Assembly: GCF_009026145.1 (NCBI RefSeq)
Contig: NZ_WBUE01000019.1
Location: 1 to 64,000, forward strand
Reading direction: 5' to 3'
From: Hyphomicrobium sp.
GTDB lineage: Bacteria > Pseudomonadota > Alphaproteobacteria > Rhizobiales > Hyphomicrobiaceae
DNA: 64,000 nucleotides
Both the position numbers and the translations under genes were made by a program. The notes below the pieces were generated by a model. That model saw only the letters and a program-made list of their open reading frames with translations, ran no database searches and was not told the DNA's origin. Shown here piece by piece: positions 1 through 9,177 of the stretch (positions are counted from its first letter, which is position 1; every line of letters starts with the position of its first letter).

Positions 1-1
1 C

Positions 2-1057
2 GACATGCAGTACGTGCTCGACCGCGCCCGCGTGGTCGGCAGCGAGCAGCAGTTCCTCGTCGGCGTGCGCGTGCTCTCGGGCGCCATCAAGGCGAACCAG
101 GCGGGGGGCGCCTATGCGTTGCTCGCCGAGCGGCTGATCGATGCCGTGCTGCGCGCCGTCGAGCGCGAGCTGGCGCGTGCGCACGGCAAGGTGCCGGGCG
201 GCGGCGCCGCCGTCATCGCCATGGGCAAGCTTGGCGGCCGCGAGATGACCGCCGCCTCCGACCTGGATCTCATCGTAATTTATGACTTCGACGACACGGC
301 CCTGCATTCGGCCGGCTCGCGGCCGTTGGCGCCGACGCAGTATTACGCCCGCCTGACGCAACGGCTGATCAGCGCCCTGACGGCGGCGACGGCCGAAGGT
401 ACGCTGTATGAGGTCGACATGCGGCTGCGCCCCTCCGGCCAGCAGGGGCCGCTCGCCACCCAGCTCAAGACCTTCATCGACTACCAGAAGAGTGCGGCGT
501 GGACCTGGGAGCACATGGCGCTGACCCGCGCACGCGTCATCGCCGGGCCGCCGCAGTTGCGGGCGAGCGTCGAGGCGGCGGTGCGTGCCGCGCTGGTGCT
601 GCCACGCGAGCGTACCAAGATCGCCGCCGACGTGCGCGACATGCGCGAGCGCATCTTCAAGGAAAAGGGCACCGACGACATCTGGGAGCTGAAGCAGGTG
701 CGCGGCGGCCTCGTCGATGTCGAGTTCATCGCCCAGTACCTGCAACTCGTTCATGCCGCGGCGCATCCCGAGGTGCTCGACCAGAACACCCTCGAAGCCT
801 ACCGCAAGCTGCGCGACGCCGGCCTCTTGGCCCAGGACCATGCCGAGGTGCTGATCCCGGCGACACGCCTGTTGCACGATCTGACGCAGATCCTGCGCCT
901 GTGCCTGGAAGGCGGGTTCGACCCGGCGACGGCGCCCTCGGGCCTCAAGGAGTTGCTGGCGCAGGCCGGCGACGCGGCGAGCTTCGCGCAGCTGGAGGCT
1001 CGGCTAAAGGAGGCTCAGGGCCGCGTTTCCGAGCTATTCCGCCTGCTTATCGTCTGA
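2..1057 (+). CDS. glnE: Glutamine synthetase adenylyltransferase, C-terminal part
   Basis: This is the end of a bifunctional adenylyl-transferase/adenylyl-removing enzyme that controls glutamine synthetase by attaching and removing AMP. The reading frame is open from the window edge, so the N-terminal half lies outside. The visible 350 residues carry the nucleotidyltransferase signature: GKLGG at about residue 74, then SDLDLI with the paired metal-binding Asp residues at about 86 and 88. The helical GlnE C-terminal domain follows (LKQVRGGLVDVEFIAQ region). Full-length GlnE is near 950-1000 residues, so about one third is present and it contains one catalytic domain, presumably the C-terminal AMP-adding one. 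The first ATG in the window (position 5) is internal and not the true start. Confidence 0.93.
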   Translation, partial: DMQYVLDRARVVGSEQQFLVGVRVLSGAIKANQAGGAYALLAERLIDAVLRAVERELARAHGKVPGGGAAVIAMGKLGGREMTAASDLDLIVIYDFDDTALHSAGSRPLAPTQYYARLTQRLISALTAATAEGTLYEVDMRLRPSGQQGPLATQLKTFIDYQKSAAWTWEHMALTRARVIAGPPQLRASVEAAVRAALVLPRERTKIAADVRDMRERIFKEKGTDDIWELKQVRGGLVDVEFIAQYLQLVHAAAHPEVLDQNTLEAYRKLRDAGLLAQDHAEVLIPATRLLHDLTQILRLCLEGGFDPATAPSGLKELLAQAGDAASFAQLEARLKEAQGRVSELFRLLIV

Positions 1058-1278
1058 GGCAAGGGGGCGCCCGGATATCCTCGGCTGGCCGACGGATTTT
1101 GGCCCGCTGCCCCGTTGATTGCGTCGAAGGGGCCGCGGAAGCGGTCAAATTGGGCCCGCCGGCGAGGTCACAGAACCGGCCCAACAGGCGCTAGACTGGA
1201 GCGGAACGTTCGGTGGCCATGTCGAGGCTAGCGGTGGCGACGAAGACAACGGGGCCCGACGCGCACGGAGATCGCGTA

Positions 1279-1854
1279 ATGGGGGTGGAGGCGAGCGAGG
1301 ACGCCGCGCTGGTGGCTGCCGCCGCGGAGGGTGACGCCGCCGCGTTTCGCACCCTTGTCGATCGCCATCTCTCCGGTGTTCTGGCGGTCGCCCGCCGCAT
1401 GCTGCGCGACGACGCGGAGGCGGAGGACGTGGCACAGGAAGCAATGCTGCGGCTGTGGCGCTCAGCCGACGGTTTGGAGGTCGGCGCCCTCGGGGTGCGC
1501 CCGTGGTTGCGGCGCGTGGTATCGAACTTGTGCGTCGACCGCATGCGCTCGGGCAAGCGGCTGACGGTGGTGGAGGAAGTGCCGGAGCGCGCCGAGCCGG
1601 CAACCCAACACTCACAACTCGAGGCGCAGGATACGAGCCAGCGCGTCGATGCCGCCTTGAAAGCGCTCCCCGACCGGCAGCGGACGGCGCTGACGCTCTT
1701 CCACTACGAGGGGCTGAGCCAGATCGAGGTCGGGCAGATCATGGGGATATCGGACGAGGCGGTGGAATCGCTCCTCGCCCGGGCGCGAAGAACCTTGAAG
1801 GCGACGTTGCGCGATGAATTGCGCGAGCTGCTCGCCGACGGCCAGTACGAGTGA
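1279..1854 (+). CDS. ECF-type RNA polymerase sigma factor
   Basis: A 191-residue sigma-70 family protein of the extracytoplasmic-function class. Sigma region 2 is seen in the DAEDVAQE-like stretch (DDAEAEDVAQEAMLRLW) and region 4 in the C-terminal helix-turn-helix (LPDRQRTALTLFHYEGLSQIEVG). The ATG at 1279 is chosen because GGAG lies 8 bases upstream; the frame is also open to an ATG at 1213 without such a site. Two genes for membrane-anchored proteins follow on the same strand, the second with a CnrX/ZraP-like fold. This is the usual layout of an ECF sigma factor with a membrane-bound anti-sigma and a periplasmic sensor. The signal is not evident from sequence. It could be a metal or envelope stress. 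Confidence 0.88.
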   Translation: MGVEASEDAALVAAAAEGDAAAFRTLVDRHLSGVLAVARRMLRDDAEAEDVAQEAMLRLWRSADGLEVGALGVRPWLRRVVSNLCVDRMRSGKRLTVVEEVPERAEPATQHSQLEAQDTSQRVDAALKALPDRQRTALTLFHYEGLSQIEVGQIMGISDEAVESLLARARRTLKATLRDELRELLADGQYE

Positions 1855-1884
1855 ACTTGAGAAATTAGAGACGAGACGAAAGCG

Positions 1885-2424
1885 ATGACGAAGAAGTACA
1901 GACAGGCAGAGGATAGGGAGGCGCTGGCGCGCCTGCTGGAGGTCCATGGCGCCGATCGCACGCGCTGGCCTGCCCGCGAGCGGTTGCAGTTTGCGAGCGT
2001 CATCAGCGAGGACAAGGCGGCGGCGCGGCTGTTGGCAGAGGCGCAGGCGCTCGACCGGCTGCTCGATAAGGCCCCGCGCCCGAGCGAAGCCGGCATCGAC
2101 GCCCTCAAGGAGCGCATCATGGCGGCGGCGCTGCGCACGCGCGAGCCGCAGCTGACCGTGATCACGGGCAGCAAGCCGGCGTCCGTAAGGACGTGGCCGG
2201 CGCAATGGCGCCGCCCGGCGTTGGCGGCGAGGTTTGCAGAGTTGCCGGCGGCGGCGGTGCTGGCTGCGTCGCTGGTGCTGGGCGTGATGCTGGGCTCGGC
2301 CGGCACGTTCGATGCGACGGTGCAGGAGGTGGCTCAGGTTGCCGGCTTCGGCAGCACTTCCGACGGCTCGCAACTCGCGCTGGGTGACGAGGCCTACGGC
2401 CAGACGGACGAGGACCTGCTATGA
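1885..2424 (+). CDS. Putative anti-sigma factor, single-pass membrane protein
   Basis: A 179-residue protein with a charged cytoplasmic N-terminal part of about 115 residues and one hydrophobic segment at about residues 118-138, followed by an acidic C-terminal tail. It begins 30 bases after the ECF sigma gene and its stop overlaps the next start (ATGA at 2421). I do not recognise a ZAS zinc-binding motif, so the anti-sigma role is inferred from topology and gene order only. It may be a family specific to Hyphomicrobiales. Confidence 0.62.
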   Translation: MTKKYRQAEDREALARLLEVHGADRTRWPARERLQFASVISEDKAAARLLAEAQALDRLLDKAPRPSEAGIDALKERIMAAALRTREPQLTVITGSKPASVRTWPAQWRRPALAARFAELPAAAVLAASLVLGVMLGSAGTFDATVQEVAQVAGFGSTSDGSQLALGDEAYGQTDEDLL

Positions 2425-2888
2425 CCGATGCAACTCAGCCCTCGCGGTTCTCGCCGCGCACCCTGCGCTGGGCATTGGTGGCGTCGCTGGCGCTCAACGT
2501 GCTGATCATCGGCGCGGTGGTGGGAACGTTGTGCTTCGGGCCTGGTCCGCATGGGCGGGGCTTCAAGGGCTCGCCGCTGATGGGCTTTGCGCGCACGCTG
2601 CCGCGCGAGCGCTCCGACTTTATCCGTCAAAAGTTCGCCGACGCGCAGCCGAACATGGAGGCAATGCGCAAAGGCGTGCGCGATGCGCGCGCTGCCATAC
2701 GCGAAGCGCTCATGGCCGAGACGTTCGACCAGGCAAAGCTCGATGCGGCGCTCGACGGTATCGTGCAGGCGGAAACCAACGTCACGCGCGCCAGGGTCAC
2801 CCTGTTCGGGCAGACCGTCAGCCAACTGACGCCGGAGGAGCGGCGCCAGCTGCACGACTGGCTGGAGAAGCGCCGTCCGCTGCACTAA
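2421..2888 (+). CDS. Periplasmic heavy-metal-sensor-like protein (CnrX/ZraP type)
   Basis: A 155-residue protein with an N-terminal membrane anchor (about residues 17-37) and a periplasmic, mostly helical domain. The domain shows the pattern of the heavy-metal-resistance/CnrX/ZraP superfamily: long amphipathic helices with RxxFADAQPNMEAMRKGVRDAR and the closing LTPEERRQLHDWLEKR. In characterised systems such proteins sense metals or envelope stress and signal through an anti-sigma to an ECF factor. The start overlaps the upstream stop by 4 bases, so the pair is translationally coupled. A GPGPHGRG segment after the membrane helix contains one His. I see no clear metal site. Confidence 0.7.
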   Translation: MTDATQPSRFSPRTLRWALVASLALNVLIIGAVVGTLCFGPGPHGRGFKGSPLMGFARTLPRERSDFIRQKFADAQPNMEAMRKGVRDARAAIREALMAETFDQAKLDAALDGIVQAETNVTRARVTLFGQTVSQLTPEERRQLHDWLEKRRPLH

Positions 2889-2900
2889 TTCCGTATTTGC

Positions 2901-4019
2901 CTAGACAACCAGCGCTGCCGGGCGAGGGTACGCGTGCGGCAGCGTGCGGCCGGCGAAGAAGTCGGGCTGCACCGCGCGATCGAGCACGGTGACGGCGCGC
3001 CAGCCTCCGGCCGAGGTTTCGATCTCCAATAAGGACGTCCCCTGCATCTCGAGCAGCGTGCGCGCCAGACAGATGGCCAGGGAGCCGGCGCGCGGAACCA
3101 CGTTGGGTTGCTCGCCGCTCACCGAGACCACGACCTCGATGAGCTCGCCGTCGGCGACCGCCAGCAGCGACACGCGCCCGCCGGGCACCGCCCGCGCCAC
3201 CGCCTCCGACAACACGTTGACCAGGATCTGGCGCAGCGCACGCGGCTCGCCCAGCACCTCGATGTCCTCGGGCATCGCCAACTCGAGCGCAACGTCGCGC
3301 AGGGCGGCCTTGCGCTCGATGAACGCCCAGGCATCGGCAATGGCGTGACCGAGCACGCAGGCGCGTGGCGGCTCGGGAGGACGCGGATTGGTGAGGAGGG
3401 CGGTAAGCGCCAGCGTATCTTCGGCCGACTTCAGAAGCTCGCCGGCACTGTCGCGGATGTAGCGCACGTAGTCCTGGTAGCGCTCGTTGCCGAGGGGGCC
3501 GAACATCTCCAGGGCCATGACCTCGGAAAAGCCGATGACGGCATTGAGGGGGGTGCGCAACTCGTGATTGATGCGGGCCATCAGCTCCGCCCATTCATGT
3601 TTGGAAATGAGCGCCGGCTGCGGGCGGCAGCTACGCAGCGGCCGGGGGTGGGCCGATGACGCTGCTTGATAGGCGATCTGGGAGTGGTGAGGTGGTGCGG
3701 CGGGGTGGGGGACGGCGAAGCTGGGCGGCACCCTTGGTTTGCGCGCCGCCGAGACAGTGCCGGCGAGGTTGGCACCGGCGCCGAGCACGGCGAGGGTGAT
3801 GCCGGTCAGCAGCAGGACGGCGGCGGTGAAGCTCGTCGGCAGGAACGGGGTAAGGGCGCCGAGGCTGACGGCGGAGAGGGCGAGAAAGACCCCCGGCTGG
3901 GTGCGCAGCACGGCGCGGCGCAGGGAGGCGAGCAGGTATCTTGCCGGTTTCAGCCGCGCAAAGACGGCGTCCGCGAAAGACGGGCGCGCGCGCAGGCAGG
4001 CGGACGTAGTCCACGCCAT
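2901..4019 (-). CDS. Membrane sensor histidine kinase with degenerate ATPase domain
   Basis: A 372-residue protein with two closely spaced hydrophobic segments near the N-terminus, a Pro/Ala-rich linker and a HisKA phosphoacceptor region containing the H-box INHELRTPLNAVIGFSE. The downstream HATPase region is present but weak. Its N-box reads NVLSEA, where most kinases have a second Asn (LSNA), and canonical DxGxG and GxGLG boxes are not apparent (the later GSLAICLART is only reminiscent). The start at 4019 is supported by GGGGGAAAAGG just upstream; an ATG 54 bases earlier has no such site. It is convergent with the ECF operon and follows pepN on the same strand. It may be a low-activity kinase, a phosphatase-biased protein or a scaffold. 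Confidence 0.72.
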   Translation of the reverse strand: MAWTTSACLRARPSFADAVFARLKPARYLLASLRRAVLRTQPGVFLALSAVSLGALTPFLPTSFTAAVLLLTGITLAVLGAGANLAGTVSAARKPRVPPSFAVPHPAAPPHHSQIAYQAASSAHPRPLRSCRPQPALISKHEWAELMARINHELRTPLNAVIGFSEVMALEMFGPLGNERYQDYVRYIRDSAGELLKSAEDTLALTALLTNPRPPEPPRACVLGHAIADAWAFIERKAALRDVALELAMPEDIEVLGEPRALRQILVNVLSEAVARAVPGGRVSLLAVADGELIEVVVSVSGEQPNVVPRAGSLAICLARTLLEMQGTSLLEIETSAGGWRAVTVLDRAVQPDFFAGRTLPHAYPRPAALVV

Positions 4020-4157
4020 CCTTTTCCCCCGAATTGTTCTTGAATGCCTTGCGGACCCGAGCGAATCCGCCACCCCGAATCACCAGCTTCAGTTCACACC
4101 ATCGCGAATCGGCTGTCGAGAGTGAATAAGCCCTTCGGCGCCATAAATTTTCCGCGC

Positions 4158-6809
4158 CTACGCTTCGAGCACACGCAGCACAATTTCCTGCACGTCCGGC
4201 GACAGCGTTTTGGCGCGTGCGATGCGCTGCAGGGCCTTGCGTGCCTTGGCCCGGCGGCCGCTTTCCAGCGCGCGCCAAGAGCGCAAGGCGCCGAGCATGC
4301 GTGCGGCGATCTGCGGGTTGAGGCGATCGAGCGCCAGCACCTGATCGGCGAGGAAGGCATAGCCGGCGCCATCGGGGCGGTTGAACTGCACCGGATTGGT
4401 GGAGCCGAACTGCCCAATGAGGGCGCGCACCTTGTTGGGGGCGGTGAGCGAGAACAGCGGATGGCGGGTGAGCGCCTTGACGCGGGGAAGAGTGCCGGCG
4501 AGGGGCGAATGCGCCTGGGCGGCGAACCAGGTATCGATCACGACGTGGTCGCCCTGCCAGGTGGCGTAGAAATCATCGAGCGCCACCTTGGCCTCCGGCC
4601 CGCCGCGCGCGGCGAGGAGGAACAGCGCGTGGGCGCGGTCGGTCATGTTGCTCGCCTTGGCATAGTGCCGTGCAAGACGGGCGACGTCGGCGGGGGTGCC
4701 GCGCGCCGTCAGCAGCGTCAGCGCGGCGTTGCGCAGGGCGCGGCGGCCGGCGCTTTGCGCATCCGGCGAGTAGGGGCCGCGGTCTTCCATCTGCCGGTAG
4801 AGATCCTCGAGCTGGGGCCCGAGCGACTTACCGATCAGCTTCATGAGCTGGCGGTGGGCGCGGTGGATGAGCGCCGGGTCGACGTTCTTGGCGATAATGC
4901 GGGCGACGTCGGCCTGCGTCGGCAGCTTCAGCAGCTCGGCGCGGTACGCGGGCTCCAGGCCATCGCCTGCCAGGGCAGAGCCGAGCGCGCGCGCATAGCG
5001 CGCCCCGCGGCTCGACCGCCTGCCGGTCGATAGGTTGGCGACGCTCTCCACCAGCGTGCGAGCGGCATAGGCGTTGGCCGCTTGCCAGCGGTTGAACAGA
5101 TCGCTGTCGCTCGCCATCAGCAACTCGACATCCTCGTCGGGCAGGTCGAGCGTCACGTTGACGGGGGCGGAGAAGCCGCGCAGCAGCGATGGGACGGGTC
5201 GCGATGGCACGTCGATGAAACGGAAGCTCTGCTTGCGCTTGGTGAGCGATACAACGCCATCCTCGATCGCCACCCCGCCGTCGAGCTTCAGGTCGAGGTC
5301 GTGACCGTTGGCACCGAGCAGCCCCAGTCGCACCGGGATGTGCATCGGCTTTTTGTTGGGTTGTCCGGGCGTCGCCGGCAGGACCTGCTCGATATCGAGG
5401 TCGGCGGTCTTCTTGTCTTTGTCGTAACGCAGGTTGGCGATGAGCTCCGGGGTGCCGGCCTGCGAGTACCACAGCTTGAACTGGGAAAGATCGACGCCGT
5501 TCGCATCCGCAAAGCAGGTGACGAACTCATCGACCGTCGCCGCCTCACCGTCGTGGCGCTCGAAATAGAGGTCCATGCCGTTGCGGAAGCCGTCGCGGCC
5601 GAGAACGGTGGCGATCATGCGCACCACCTCGGCGCCCTTCTCGTAGACCGTCGCCGTATAGAAGTTGTTGATCTCGATATAGCTCTCGGGGCGAACGGGA
5701 TGCGCCAAGGGCCCAGCGTCCTCGGCGAACTGGTGCGTCTTCAACTGGCGCACGTCGATGATGCGCTGCACCGTGGCCGAGCGCTCGTCGGCCGAGAACT
5801 CTTGGTCGCGGTAGACGGTGAGACCTTCCTTCAGACACAGCTGGAACCAGTCGCGGCAGGTGATGCGGTTGCCGGTCCAATTGTGGAAGTACTCGTGCGC
5901 GACGACGCTCTCGATGGCCTCGAAGATAGTGTCGGTGGCCGTCTCGGGGGAGGCGAGGATGAGGCGGTCGTTGAAGATGTTGAGACCCTTGTTCTCCATC
6001 GCCCCCATGTTGAAGTCGGAGACGGCGACGATGTTGAACACGTCGAGGTCGTACTCGCGTCCGAAGCGCTCCTCGTCCCACCGCATGGCGCGCTTGAGTG
6101 AGTCCATCGCCCAGACGGCGCGCGCCTCCTTGCCGTGCTCGACGTAGATGGCGAGGTCCACGTTGCGGCCCGACATGGTGCGGAAGCTGGAGCTGATGGG
6201 CGCCAGATCGCCGCCGACGATGGCGAACAGGTAGCAGGGCTTGGGGTGCGGGTCGTGCCACACGGCGTAGTGGCGGCGGCCGCTATCGAGGATGCCGCGC
6301 TCGACGAGGTTGCCGTTGGCGAGCAGGACGGGCGCGGCATTGGGATCGGCTTCCAGGCGCACCGTGTAGGTGGCGAGCACGTCCGGCCGGTCGAGGAAGT
6401 AGGTGATGCGGCGGAAGCCCTCGGCCTCGCACTGGCTGCAATAGACGCCGTTGCTGCGGTAGATCCCCTGCAGCGCCTTGTTGGCCTCGGGATTGACGTA
6501 AGTTGTGATGTCGAGCGTGAACGGCTCGGTCGGCGTCTTGCTCAGCGTCAGCGCCCGGTCGGTGAGCTTGTAGTCCTTCTTGCCGAGCGGGTCGCCGTTG
6601 AGGGCGATCTCGCCGAGCTCGAGCTGCTCGCCGTCGAGCCGCAGCTGCTCGCGCCGGCCGACCGCCTTGGGGTTGGCCCTGACCGACAGCCTGGCGCTAA
6701 TGCGCGTGCGGGTCGGCTCGAGCGAGATGTCGAGGTGAACGTGATCGATCAAGTAGGCCGGGGGGCGGTAGTCCTTGAGGTGGACCGGCCGGGCAGTCTC
6801 GAGTTTCAT
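4158..6809 (-). CDS. pepN: Aminopeptidase N (M1 family zinc metallopeptidase)
   Basis: A full-length 883-residue M1 peptidase that removes N-terminal amino acids from peptides in the cytoplasm. The exopeptidase motif GAMEN is at about residues 269-273. The zinc site HEYFH is at 305-309 with the third ligand Glu at about 328 (LKEGLTV). The C-terminal helical domain typical of the gamma-proteobacterial and alpha-proteobacterial PepN type (DUF3458 regions) completes it. The length matches the family's usual 870-890 residues. It stands alone, with the sensor kinase downstream on the same strand. Confidence 0.95.
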   Translation of the reverse strand: MKLETARPVHLKDYRPPAYLIDHVHLDISLEPTRTRISARLSVRANPKAVGRREQLRLDGEQLELGEIALNGDPLGKKDYKLTDRALTLSKTPTEPFTLDITTYVNPEANKALQGIYRSNGVYCSQCEAEGFRRITYFLDRPDVLATYTVRLEADPNAAPVLLANGNLVERGILDSGRRHYAVWHDPHPKPCYLFAIVGGDLAPISSSFRTMSGRNVDLAIYVEHGKEARAVWAMDSLKRAMRWDEERFGREYDLDVFNIVAVSDFNMGAMENKGLNIFNDRLILASPETATDTIFEAIESVVAHEYFHNWTGNRITCRDWFQLCLKEGLTVYRDQEFSADERSATVQRIIDVRQLKTHQFAEDAGPLAHPVRPESYIEINNFYTATVYEKGAEVVRMIATVLGRDGFRNGMDLYFERHDGEAATVDEFVTCFADANGVDLSQFKLWYSQAGTPELIANLRYDKDKKTADLDIEQVLPATPGQPNKKPMHIPVRLGLLGANGHDLDLKLDGGVAIEDGVVSLTKRKQSFRFIDVPSRPVPSLLRGFSAPVNVTLDLPDEDVELLMASDSDLFNRWQAANAYAARTLVESVANLSTGRRSSRGARYARALGSALAGDGLEPAYRAELLKLPTQADVARIIAKNVDPALIHRAHRQLMKLIGKSLGPQLEDLYRQMEDRGPYSPDAQSAGRRALRNAALTLLTARGTPADVARLARHYAKASNMTDRAHALFLLAARGGPEAKVALDDFYATWQGDHVVIDTWFAAQAHSPLAGTLPRVKALTRHPLFSLTAPNKVRALIGQFGSTNPVQFNRPDGAGYAFLADQVLALDRLNPQIAARMLGALRSWRALESGRRAKARKALQRIARAKTLSPDVQEIVLRVLEA

Positions 6810-6968
6810 AGCCTCACCGTAGCGCCGCCGCCCGGCTTTTTGCGGGCCGCGAGTTACAACCGATCGTGACTATAGGGGGGTGGGCTTAGCGCGTCATGAC
6901 CGGCGACCGTGGTTGGCACGGAAGGCGGAGAATTAACAGGGAATTGCGACGCTCGCGGCCAGCTGAAA

Positions 6969-7355
6969 TCAGCGCACGGCGCCCATTGCTGCCGCCTTAA
7001 TTGTCTTGCAGAGCAGATGCGGGGAGATCGGCTTCGACAGGACCATCTGCTGGTTGTCGCGGCGGACCAGTACGCGCGGGTAGCCGGTGAGGACTACGAA
7101 GGGGATGTGGCGCGTCTCGAGTGCCGTCTGCAACTCCTCGCTGGTCTTGTCGGCGAGGGCGTAATCGAGCAGCGCCACGTCGACTGGCTCGCGCGCCACG
7201 ACCTCGAGCGCCTCCGAGGCCGAGTCGAACGGGCCGACGATCTCGGCGCCGGCCTCCGACAGACGGTCGCAATAGTCCAGCGCCTCGAGCGGCTCGTCTT
7301 CGACCACCAACACCTTCCACCCCTGCAACTCTACGGAACTATCCGTTGCCGGCAT
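6969..7355 (-). CDS. Single-domain response regulator
   Basis: A 128-residue receiver domain with no output domain. The acidic pocket is in VLVVEDEP, the phosphoacceptor Asp in ALLDYALADK, the switch Thr in FVVLTGYPR and the conserved Lys in LSKPIS. The start at 7355 has GGAG 8 bases upstream; an in-frame codon at 7388 lacks one. A perfect EcfG-type promoter (GGAAC-N16-CGTT) lies about 50-70 bases upstream on the same strand. Single-domain regulators with a related F-x-x-T-G-Y motif act in the alphaproteobacterial general stress phosphorelay (SdrG type). That link here is an inference from promoter and motif. Confidence 0.85.
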   Translation of the reverse strand: MPATDSSVELQGWKVLVVEDEPLEALDYCDRLSEAGAEIVGPFDSASEALEVVAREPVDVALLDYALADKTSEELQTALETRHIPFVVLTGYPRVLVRRDNQQMVLSKPISPHLLCKTIKAAAMGAVR

Positions 7356-7402
7356 GGCACGCACTCCGTATGCGTTCGCTTTGTGCACTTGCTTGCTGGG
7401 CC

Positions 7403-7427
7403 AACGGCGGCAAGGTGAAATCGTTCC
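7403..7427 (-). promoter_or_regulatory. EcfG-type general stress response promoter
   Basis: Read on the minus strand, GGAAC (7427-7423) is followed by 16 bases and CGTT (7406-7403). This matches the known alphaproteobacterial EcfG/RpoE2 consensus GGAAC-N16/17-CGTT exactly. It points at the response regulator starting at 7355. Confidence 0.72.
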
Positions 7428-7614
7428 GGGCCGGAAGCTGGCGTCCGATCACCCTTGCGAGCACTCTGCGCTGCACTAACGGCCCCGCGCCGCGGGGGCG
7501 TTCCGGTTGTAGCGATTTCCGCCTAACCTCCCGGCGAGCGCATTCGATAACTGTCCACTATATTGGACGGCGGTGGCGGTTTGCGCTGGGCGCGCGGTAA
7601 AGGCTGAGAGCGAC

Positions 7615-9156
7615 GTGGCCGTAAAGGGCAAGGCATTCCTCTATCTGCGCGGCGCCATGATCTTTCTGGCGCTGCTGCTGCCGATGCTCTCCCTGCTGCC
7701 GCTGGGTTGGCTGTGGCTGTGGGAGCGCGGCTACGCGCTCTACTGGCTGGCAGCGGCGTTCATGTTGGCGGTTATCGGCTATGGGGCGCAGCTCTTCACC
7801 CTTCGCCGCATGCTGCGCCAGACACCGGTCGAGGCGCCCGACGAAGGCACCGAAACGGTGGCCCCCGACCCATCGTGGACGGCGCGCGAGCAGGCGGCGT
7901 GGACGGCGGTGGAATCGATCGCCGCCGGCGTGCGGCCTTCCGAGCTCACCGACCGCGATCGCGTTTTGAACCTCGGCGTGCGCACCATCGAGGCCGTCGC
8001 GCGACAGATCCACCCTGAGGATCGCAACCCGCTGTGGAAGTTCACCATCCCGGAGGCCTTAGCGCTCATCGAGCGCGTCAGCGCCGATCTGCGCCCGTTC
8101 GTCATCGACAATATCCCGCTCGGCGATCAGCTGACCGTCGGGCAAGTCTTGAAGATCTACGGCTGGCGCTCGGCCATCGGCATCGCCGAAAAGGCCTACG
8201 ATATCTGGCGGCTGATCCGCCTCGTCAACCCCGTCACCGCGGCCGCGCAGGAAGCGCGCGAGCAGATCACCAAGCACCTCTATGCCAACGTGCGCGACCA
8301 GCTCGCGCGCCAGCTCGCCCGCGCCTACGTGCGCGAGGTCGGCCGCGCGGCGATCGATCTCTATGGTGGGCGGCTGCGCGTGTCGGAGGCGGAGCTGGCC
8401 GGCCACGTCAGCGCCTCGACGCGGCGCGACCGCAGCCAAGCGTTGGGGCGGGCGGAGCCGCTGCGCATCCTCATCGCCGGTCAGGCGGGGGCCGGCAAAT
8501 CGAGCCTCGTCAACGCGCTGTCGAGGGAAGTGCGCGCGGTGGTCGACGTCCCCGGGGGCACGCGCGACTTCCAGGCCTACGAGGTCGAGCTCGAGGGCCT
8601 TGCGGGCTCGATGGTGATCGACAGCCCGCGCCTCGGCGCCACGCCCAAGGAGCAGCGCACGTTTGCGGCGAAGGCGGGCGACAGCGACCTCATCGTGTGG
8701 GCGCTCGCGGCCGACAAGGCGGACGCGCGCATCGATCTCATCGCGGTCTCGGGCATCCGCAATCACTTCGCCAAGCGCCCGCACCGGCGTCAGCCGCCGA
8801 TCGTCGTCGCACTGACGCACATCGACAAGTTGTTGCGCCGGGTTCCGGGTGAACACGGGGAGATCGATGCCGGCGATCCCATGGTCGTCGAGATGGTGCG
8901 TATCGTCGCCGAAGGCCTGGGGGTGCCCAAGAACGACGTGGTGCCGGTGAGCCTGGCGCCGGGGCGCGCGCCGTTCAACATCGAGCAGCTGTCCATGCGC
9001 ATCGCGGCGCGCGTGCCCGAGGCGCGCCAAGCGCAGCTTCTGCGGCTGATGGAGGACGCGGCCCCGCGGTGGAGCGTGCGCCGGCTGCTCGGCCAGGCGG
9101 GCAATGCCGCGTGGTCGGCGGCGCGCTCGATGACGCCGACCATCTTCAAGAACTGA
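7615..9156 (+). CDS. Membrane-associated GTPase of unknown function
   Basis: A protein of about 513 residues with two hydrophobic segments at the N-terminus, a helical middle region and a C-terminal G domain. The G1 loop is GQAGAGKSS, G3 is DSPR where most GTPases have DTPG, and G4 is THID where NKxD is usual. The ORF is open back to a GTG at 7573. The GTG at 7615 is preferred because a TATATT-like element at about 7557 would place the transcript start near 7570; neither start has a strong ribosome site. It resembles the YcjX/YcjF and Era-like ribosome-binding GTPase superfamily only in the G motifs. A DUF883/stress membrane gene cluster follows on the other strand. Confidence 0.7.
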   Translation: MAVKGKAFLYLRGAMIFLALLLPMLSLLPLGWLWLWERGYALYWLAAAFMLAVIGYGAQLFTLRRMLRQTPVEAPDEGTETVAPDPSWTAREQAAWTAVESIAAGVRPSELTDRDRVLNLGVRTIEAVARQIHPEDRNPLWKFTIPEALALIERVSADLRPFVIDNIPLGDQLTVGQVLKIYGWRSAIGIAEKAYDIWRLIRLVNPVTAAAQEAREQITKHLYANVRDQLARQLARAYVREVGRAAIDLYGGRLRVSEAELAGHVSASTRRDRSQALGRAEPLRILIAGQAGAGKSSLVNALSREVRAVVDVPGGTRDFQAYEVELEGLAGSMVIDSPRLGATPKEQRTFAAKAGDSDLIVWALAADKADARIDLIAVSGIRNHFAKRPHRRQPPIVVALTHIDKLLRRVPGEHGEIDAGDPMVVEMVRIVAEGLGVPKNDVVPVSLAPGRAPFNIEQLSMRIAARVPEARQAQLLRLMEDAAPRWSVRRLLGQAGNAAWSAARSMTPTIFKN

Positions 9157-9177
9157 TCAGGGGTGTGCCGCCGGCGT

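Noticed and set aside
4044..5033. Long plus-strand frame opposite pepN
   Set aside because: It is a shadow of a well-supported gene in GC-rich DNA; product is low-complexity with no motif.
7476..7503. Second GGAAC...CGTT pair upstream of the response regulator
   Set aside because: The spacer is 18 bases and forms a GC hairpin, outside the EcfG range of 16-17.
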